Below are positions 60,620-64,000 of a DNA stretch of 64,000 bases, in pieces (the stretch's first letter is position 1; each line of letters starts with the position of its first letter). The position numbers were made by a program, and so were the translations under genes. The notes below the pieces were generated by a model, which was given only the letters and a program-made list of their open reading frames with translations, was not told the origin of the DNA and made no database searches. The DNA is from WRGT01 sp942493035 (GTDB taxonomy: Bacteria > Spirochaetota > UBA4802 > UBA5550). Location: positions 2,232,001 through 2,296,000 of the forward strand of contig OW818666.1 of the NCBI GenBank assembly GCA_942493035.1, given 5' to 3'.

Positions 60620-61987
60620 TTAAGCTATTTTATTTGTCTGTCTCCATATCTTCATACGTTCCGCGTCTTTAATAAGTTCTTCACGGAAATCAGGGTGAGC
60701 AATATTGATAAGATCCTCTGCTCTCTGCCATGTAGCTTTTGCTTTCATATCGGCAATACCGTACTCTGTAACAATAAAATGAGAAACATGACGCGGCACG
60801 GTAATAGTTGTACTCGGCTCGTGTCCGAATACAATTCTTGAAGACAGATTCCCGTCCTTGTCTTTGGCTGTTGAGTTAAGACATAGAAAGCCTTTTCCAT
60901 TTTTGGATAAATATGAACCGAAAATAAAATCGAACTGTCCGCCTGTTCCGGAAATCTGCCGGGGACCGACCGATTCCGATGAAACCTGCCCGTAAAGATC
61001 AACAGATATACAGCTGCATATAGAGACAACATTATCATTCTTCCCTATAATTGAAGGATCATTGGTATAAACCGGAGGCATTATACTGCATTGCGGATTT
61101 TCATTTATAAAATTATACAGCTTGTCACTCCCCATTGCAAAGGTGAAAACAAACTTTCCTTTATCTATGTTTTTCTTCATGTTCGTTATCCGGCCCGCTT
61201 CAAACATATCGACATAAGAATCAACCAGCATCTCGGTATGAACACCAAGATCTTTTAAGTCTGATGATGTTATCAGCTCGCCGACGCGGTTAGGCATCCC
61301 GCCTATTCCAAGCTGTATACAAGCTCCATCCTGAATTTTATTTACTACCTGAATTGCTATTTTGTCATCTTCAGGTTTGGCTTCTATTTTTGGAATCTGC
61401 AGAAGAGGTTTATTTGCCCCCTGCACAACAGCGTCAATCTGAGAAATATGAATCGCAAACTCACCGCCTCCGTACACGCGAGGCAGATTATTATTAACCT
61501 CAACTATTATTGTATCACAGATTTCCAGAAACAACGGATTGAGAGATGAAGTAGGCCCGAAGTTAAAATAACCTTCATTATCCATGGGGCATACTCCGAT
61601 TATGGCAACTCTCGGGCAGTCAGGGCTCTCCCTAAGCATTTTGTAGCAGCTGTTATAGCCGCATGGAACATGGAAACATAGTCCCGCATCGCTCAGTTTC
61701 CTCCCGACAATACTGAAAGAGAGATCCATATGTAAAAAATGTTCATGAGATGGATCAGCAATGGATATTTTTGGTATAAAAGTAAGAGTGTTTGTATAAA
61801 CCCAGACATCCATCAGTTCATCCTTGCGCTTTGCGAGAGCTTCGTCACAAGCATCAGGTGTGTTTACAAATTCACCATACATAATACGATTACCGGATTT
61901 AATCAGTGTCATGGCCTGATCGGCTGACTTTAATTTCTTCCGGTATTCGTCCTGAGGATCTTTAACATAATGCAGTTTTTTTGACAT
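60620..61987 (-). CDS. Acetyl-CoA hydrolase/CoA-transferase (4-hydroxybutyrate/butyrate CoA-transferase type)
   Basis: About 455 residues from ATG at 61987 (GGGGG before it); an alternative ATG at 62014 would lie inside a palindrome. The family blocks are GNRIMYGEFVNTPDACDEAL, GYFNFGPTSSLNPLFLEIC, EVNNNLPRVYGGGEFAIHISQIDAVVQ and QLGIGGMPNRVGEL. GTGGQFDFIFGSYLSKNGKGFLCL and YGIADMKAKATWQRAEDLINIAHPDFREEL complete the pattern; the active-site Glu and Gly-rich loop are in place. It probably moves CoA to the hydroxy acid used by the dehydratase. A family A repeat lies between the two gene groups. Confidence 0.9.
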   Translation of the reverse strand: MSKKLHYVKDPQDEYRKKLKSADQAMTLIKSGNRIMYGEFVNTPDACDEALAKRKDELMDVWVYTNTLTFIPKISIADPSHEHFLHMDLSFSIVGRKLSDAGLCFHVPCGYNSCYKMLRESPDCPRVAIIGVCPMDNEGYFNFGPTSSLNPLFLEICDTIIVEVNNNLPRVYGGGEFAIHISQIDAVVQGANKPLLQIPKIEAKPEDDKIAIQVVNKIQDGACIQLGIGGMPNRVGELITSSDLKDLGVHTEMLVDSYVDMFEAGRITNMKKNIDKGKFVFTFAMGSDKLYNFINENPQCSIMPPVYTNDPSIIGKNDNVVSICSCISVDLYGQVSSESVGPRQISGTGGQFDFIFGSYLSKNGKGFLCLNSTAKDKDGNLSSRIVFGHEPSTTITVPRHVSHFIVTEYGIADMKAKATWQRAEDLINIAHPDFREELIKDAERMKIWRQTNKIA

Positions 61988-62005
61988 TTTATTCCCCCAA
62001 ATTTC

Positions 62006-62022
62006 GTTCGACATTGTCGAAC
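62006..62022. promoter_or_regulatory. Candidate IclR operator
   Basis: GTTCGACA-T-TGTCGAAC, a perfect 8-bp-arm palindrome 19 bp before the CoA-transferase start. A second palindrome GAACATGTTC (62058-62067) lies in the same divergent region facing the IclR gene. Confidence 0.6.
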
Positions 62023-62057
62023 ATATTCATTAATATAGCACATATAACTTCTGATGG

Positions 62058-62067
62058 GAACATGTTC
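62058..62067. promoter_or_regulatory. Second palindrome in the IclR control region
   Basis: GAACATGTTC, a 10-bp perfect palindrome 52 bp from the stronger site. It shares the GTTCG/CGAAC flavour (GTTCGGAA on its right edge), so one regulator could bind both. Confidence 0.4.
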
Positions 62068-62166
62068 GGAATTTCAAGCATTTTTATTATTTTTCTAATA
62101 TTTATTTTAAAAAAACTTAGGTAGAAACTATTGACAGGTACAGTATCATAGAAAAAAGTAGATTTT

Positions 62167-62946
62167 ATGAATGAAACCAGAGATAAAAAAATGATTCAGT
62201 CCATCGTCCGTGCATCAGATATATTGAATCTTTTCCTCATAGATAATAAAACAATGGGAATCGGCGAGTTTGCAAAGGCTCTTGACCTCCCCAAAACGAC
62301 AATTCAGGGAATAGTAAACACTCTAACAGCCCTTGAGTATCTTGAACGTGATCCTGTAACATCAAGGTACAGACTGGGGCCGATGCTGTTTCAGCTTGGT
62401 ACCAAATATTCCATGAACATGAACCTTGTTTCAACGGCAAGAGTCTGGATGGAGAGAATCTGCTTTCAGTTCGGCATACCAATTAATGTCGGAACCATGC
62501 TTAGCGACAGGGTTACTATCCTATTCAGAGTTGAACCGGATAATAACTTTATAGCATATCCCGATGCAGGATTCAATATTGCAGCGCATACTTCATGTAT
62601 CGGCAAAATAATGCTTGCATTCATGGAAGAGAAACGGAGAAAAAGTATTTTAAAAAACTATGAATTCAGTCCCTGGACGACAAATTCAATTCAGAACATC
62701 GAACAGTTCGAGATTGAGCTTGCGAACATCCGCGAAAATGGAGTTGCTTTTGATAACGAGGAAAATATCCGCGGCCTATCCGGTATTGGAGGGCCGTTAA
62801 GAAACTATACCGGAAACGTATTTGCCGCATTCGTTGTTTCCGGAGACACATCACGAATCAACGAAAAGAGAGATGAGATAACCAAAGCTGTAAGATATAC
62901 ATCTGAACTTGTTTCAACACAACTTGGTTATGAAACAAAAAAATAA
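62167..62946 (+). CDS. IclR-family transcriptional regulator
   Basis: A 259-residue regulator. The N-terminal winged helix-turn-helix is IVRASDILNLFLIDNKTMGIGEFAKALDLPKTTIQGIVNTLTALEYLERD, and the C-terminal effector domain has TSCIGKIMLAFMEE, FDNEENIRGLSGIGGPL and CxxxGxI-like TSCIGK. It is divergent from the CoA-transferase gene and most likely controls it and the dehydratase operon, sensing a pathway acid or CoA ester. No clear ribosome-binding site precedes the ATG. Confidence 0.93.
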   Translation: MNETRDKKMIQSIVRASDILNLFLIDNKTMGIGEFAKALDLPKTTIQGIVNTLTALEYLERDPVTSRYRLGPMLFQLGTKYSMNMNLVSTARVWMERICFQFGIPINVGTMLSDRVTILFRVEPDNNFIAYPDAGFNIAAHTSCIGKIMLAFMEEKRRKSILKNYEFSPWTTNSIQNIEQFEIELANIRENGVAFDNEENIRGLSGIGGPLRNYTGNVFAAFVVSGDTSRINEKRDEITKAVRYTSELVSTQLGYETKK

Positions 62947-62959
62947 TAAAAACCGTATA

Positions 62960-62994
62960 GCAGATTTACGATTATTCTGACTTCGTAAATCTGC
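62960..62994. terminator. Hairpin between convergent genes
   Basis: GCAGATTTACG pairs perfectly with CGTAAATCTGC around a 13-nt loop, 14 bp after the IclR stop and just before the epimerase stop. Confidence 0.6.
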
Positions 62995-63003
62995 CGGAGT
63001 CCG

Positions 63004-64000
63004 CTAAATAGAATAATATCCCTTATACCACTGAACAAATTTCCCGATACCCTCTTCTATTGATGTAGACGGTTTGAATCCCGTATCTTTTACAATGTCA
63101 TCAACATCGGCATAGGTGGCATATACATCACCGGCCTGCATTGGAAGAAACTTTTTGTCAGCCTCCCGCCCCAGCTCTTTCTCAATAACTTTAACAAAAT
63201 CAAGAAGTTTAACCGGATTATTATTCCCGATATTATAAATCTTATACGGAGCTTTAGAACATGACGGATCGGGCTTCAGTCCGGACCAGCTGCTGTTGCC
63301 TGTCGGGGTCATAGCTATAACTCTCACAACGCCTTCGACTATATCATCTATATACGTAAAATCCCGCATCATATCGCCGTTGTTGAAAATGTTTATAGAT
63401 TTCCCCCCGGAGATAGCCTTCGTAAAACTGAAGTATGCCATGTCGGGACGTCCCCATGGACCATAAACGGTAAAAAAACGGAGCCCGGTTACCGGCATCT
63501 GGTAAAGATGACTGTATGCATGTGCCATGAGTTCGTTGCTCTTCTTTGTTGCGGCGTATAAACTCACAGGGTGATCGACATTATCTGACGTTGAGAAAGG
63601 GATCTTTTCATTAAGTCCGTAAACCGATGAGCTGCTGGCGTATACAAGATGTTCAACTTTATGGTTCCTGCAGCACTCAAGTATATTTATAAATCCGCTG
63701 ATATTGGAGTCGATGTAGGCGTATGGATTTTCGATGGAGTATCTCACTCCAGCCTGGGCCGCGAGATGGCATACATGGGTAAATTTCTCTTTCTCAAAAA
63801 GCCTGTTCATTGCGTCGCGGTCTTCAAGATTGAGTTTTATAAAACTGTAGTTATCAAATTTTGTACTTTTAACGGGAGTATTATACTCTATGGAGTTTTT
63901 ATCGATCCCGGTCTCTGCAAGTCTGCCGTATTTCAGGTTAACATCGTAATAATCATTTATACCATCTATTCCGATGATGCTGTCGCACTTATTTATAAGC
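63004..64000 (-). CDS. NAD-dependent sugar epimerase, UDP-glucuronate 4-epimerase-like (5' end outside window)
   Basis: The frame is open to the window edge (bases 63004-63999), so about 331 residues are visible and the N-terminal nucleotide-binding glycine loop is cut off. The visible start includes IIGIDGINDYYDVNLKYGRL, typical of UDP-glucuronate/UDP-galacturonate 4-epimerases. Catalytic Ser-Ser-Ser and Tyr-x-x-x-Lys are seen in YASSSSVYGLNEK and YAATKKSNELM, then RFFTVYGPWGRPDMA and IYNIGNNNPVKLLDF. It likely makes nucleotide sugars for cell-surface polysaccharide. Confidence 0.93.
   Translation of the reverse strand, partial: LINKCDSIIGIDGINDYYDVNLKYGRLAETGIDKNSIEYNTPVKSTKFDNYSFIKLNLEDRDAMNRLFEKEKFTHVCHLAAQAGVRYSIENPYAYIDSNISGFINILECCRNHKVEHLVYASSSSVYGLNEKIPFSTSDNVDHPVSLYAATKKSNELMAHAYSHLYQMPVTGLRFFTVYGPWGRPDMAYFSFTKAISGGKSINIFNNGDMMRDFTYIDDIVEGVVRVIAMTPTGNSSWSGLKPDPSCSKAPYKIYNIGNNNPVKLLDFVKVIEKELGREADKKFLPMQAGDVYATYADVDDIVKDTGFKPSTSIEEGIGKFVQWYKGYYSI

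Noticed and set aside
61985..62014. CoA-transferase start at 62014
   Set aside because: That ATG lies inside the operator-like palindrome and has no ribosome-binding site; 61987 fits better.

Overview
This window comes from an AT-rich genome of an anaerobic, diderm (Gram-negative type) bacterium. Anaerobic life is suggested by many low-potential ferredoxin proteins, a six-subunit Ech-type [NiFe]-hydrogenase, an oxygen-sensitive 2-hydroxyacyl-CoA dehydratase system, a flavodiiron protein, a CoA-disulfide reductase and an ORP-like MinD/NifX cluster. An outer membrane is suggested by a DUF3187-type beta-barrel and a CsgG-like lipoprotein. Menaquinone is made by the futalosine route (mqnA, B, C, D and E are all here). 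The lineage cannot be settled from this window; a spirochaete-like or deltaproteobacterium-like anaerobe is a reasonable guess. No rRNA, tRNA, CRISPR array or prophage was seen.

Layout. 1-6 kb: the 3' end of mutS2, a lipoprotein, a redox operon (nitroreductase plus flavodoxin-ferredoxin) under an ArsR regulator with two matching operators, a DUF2062 membrane protein and an MtfA-like peptidase. 6-12.5 kb: a ten-gene minus-strand operon (three MinD/Mrp ATPases, three NifX/MTH1175-type proteins, a radical SAM enzyme, a metallo-beta-lactamase-fold protein, a ferredoxin and an unknown protein) resembling the orange-protein (ORP) loci of anaerobes. It is preceded by a near-consensus sigma-54 promoter and two dyads spaced 32 bp. 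12.8-25 kb: a hybrid kinase, a NapH-like polyferredoxin, CoA-disulfide reductase with rhodanese, Fur with Fur boxes, a secreted beta-lactamase-fold hydrolase, and an ErcA/hybrid-kinase pair. 25-35 kb: an unusual chemoreceptor, YciB, a crotonase, a kinase-REC-PP2C protein, and mqnD-mqnB. 35-43 kb: mqnE-mqnA-mqnC, a candidate small RNA, a large conserved protein of unknown function, an IS30 element carrying a nonsense codon, and a TPP riboswitch with thiM. 43-52 kb: cold-shock protein, outer-membrane protein, echABCDEF, a DnaJ-related protein and a flavodiiron protein with a structured leader. 52-64 kb: a DUF6306-like protein bracketed by repeats, a 998-residue PAS hybrid kinase, a 2-hydroxyacyl-CoA dehydratase/CoA-transferase/SDR cluster facing an IclR regulator, and a truncated sugar epimerase.

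The intergenic DNA is unusual. Two families of roughly 90-120 bp palindromic, MITE-like elements, called A and B here, recur about seven and six times, with conserved ends and a GC-rich central hairpin. A third GC-rich family (C) occurs three times. Several copies lie at gene ends, one lies in a 5' leader, and one collapsed copy overlaps the apparent start of a kinase gene.

Functional links. Reduced ferredoxin from fermentation could feed Ech (H2 evolution coupled to ion pumping) and the dehydratase activator. The flavodiiron protein, nitroreductase, CoA-disulfide reductase and DUF6306-like protein look like oxygen, NO and thiol stress defences. Four multi-domain histidine kinases and a chemoreceptor point to heavy environmental sensing.
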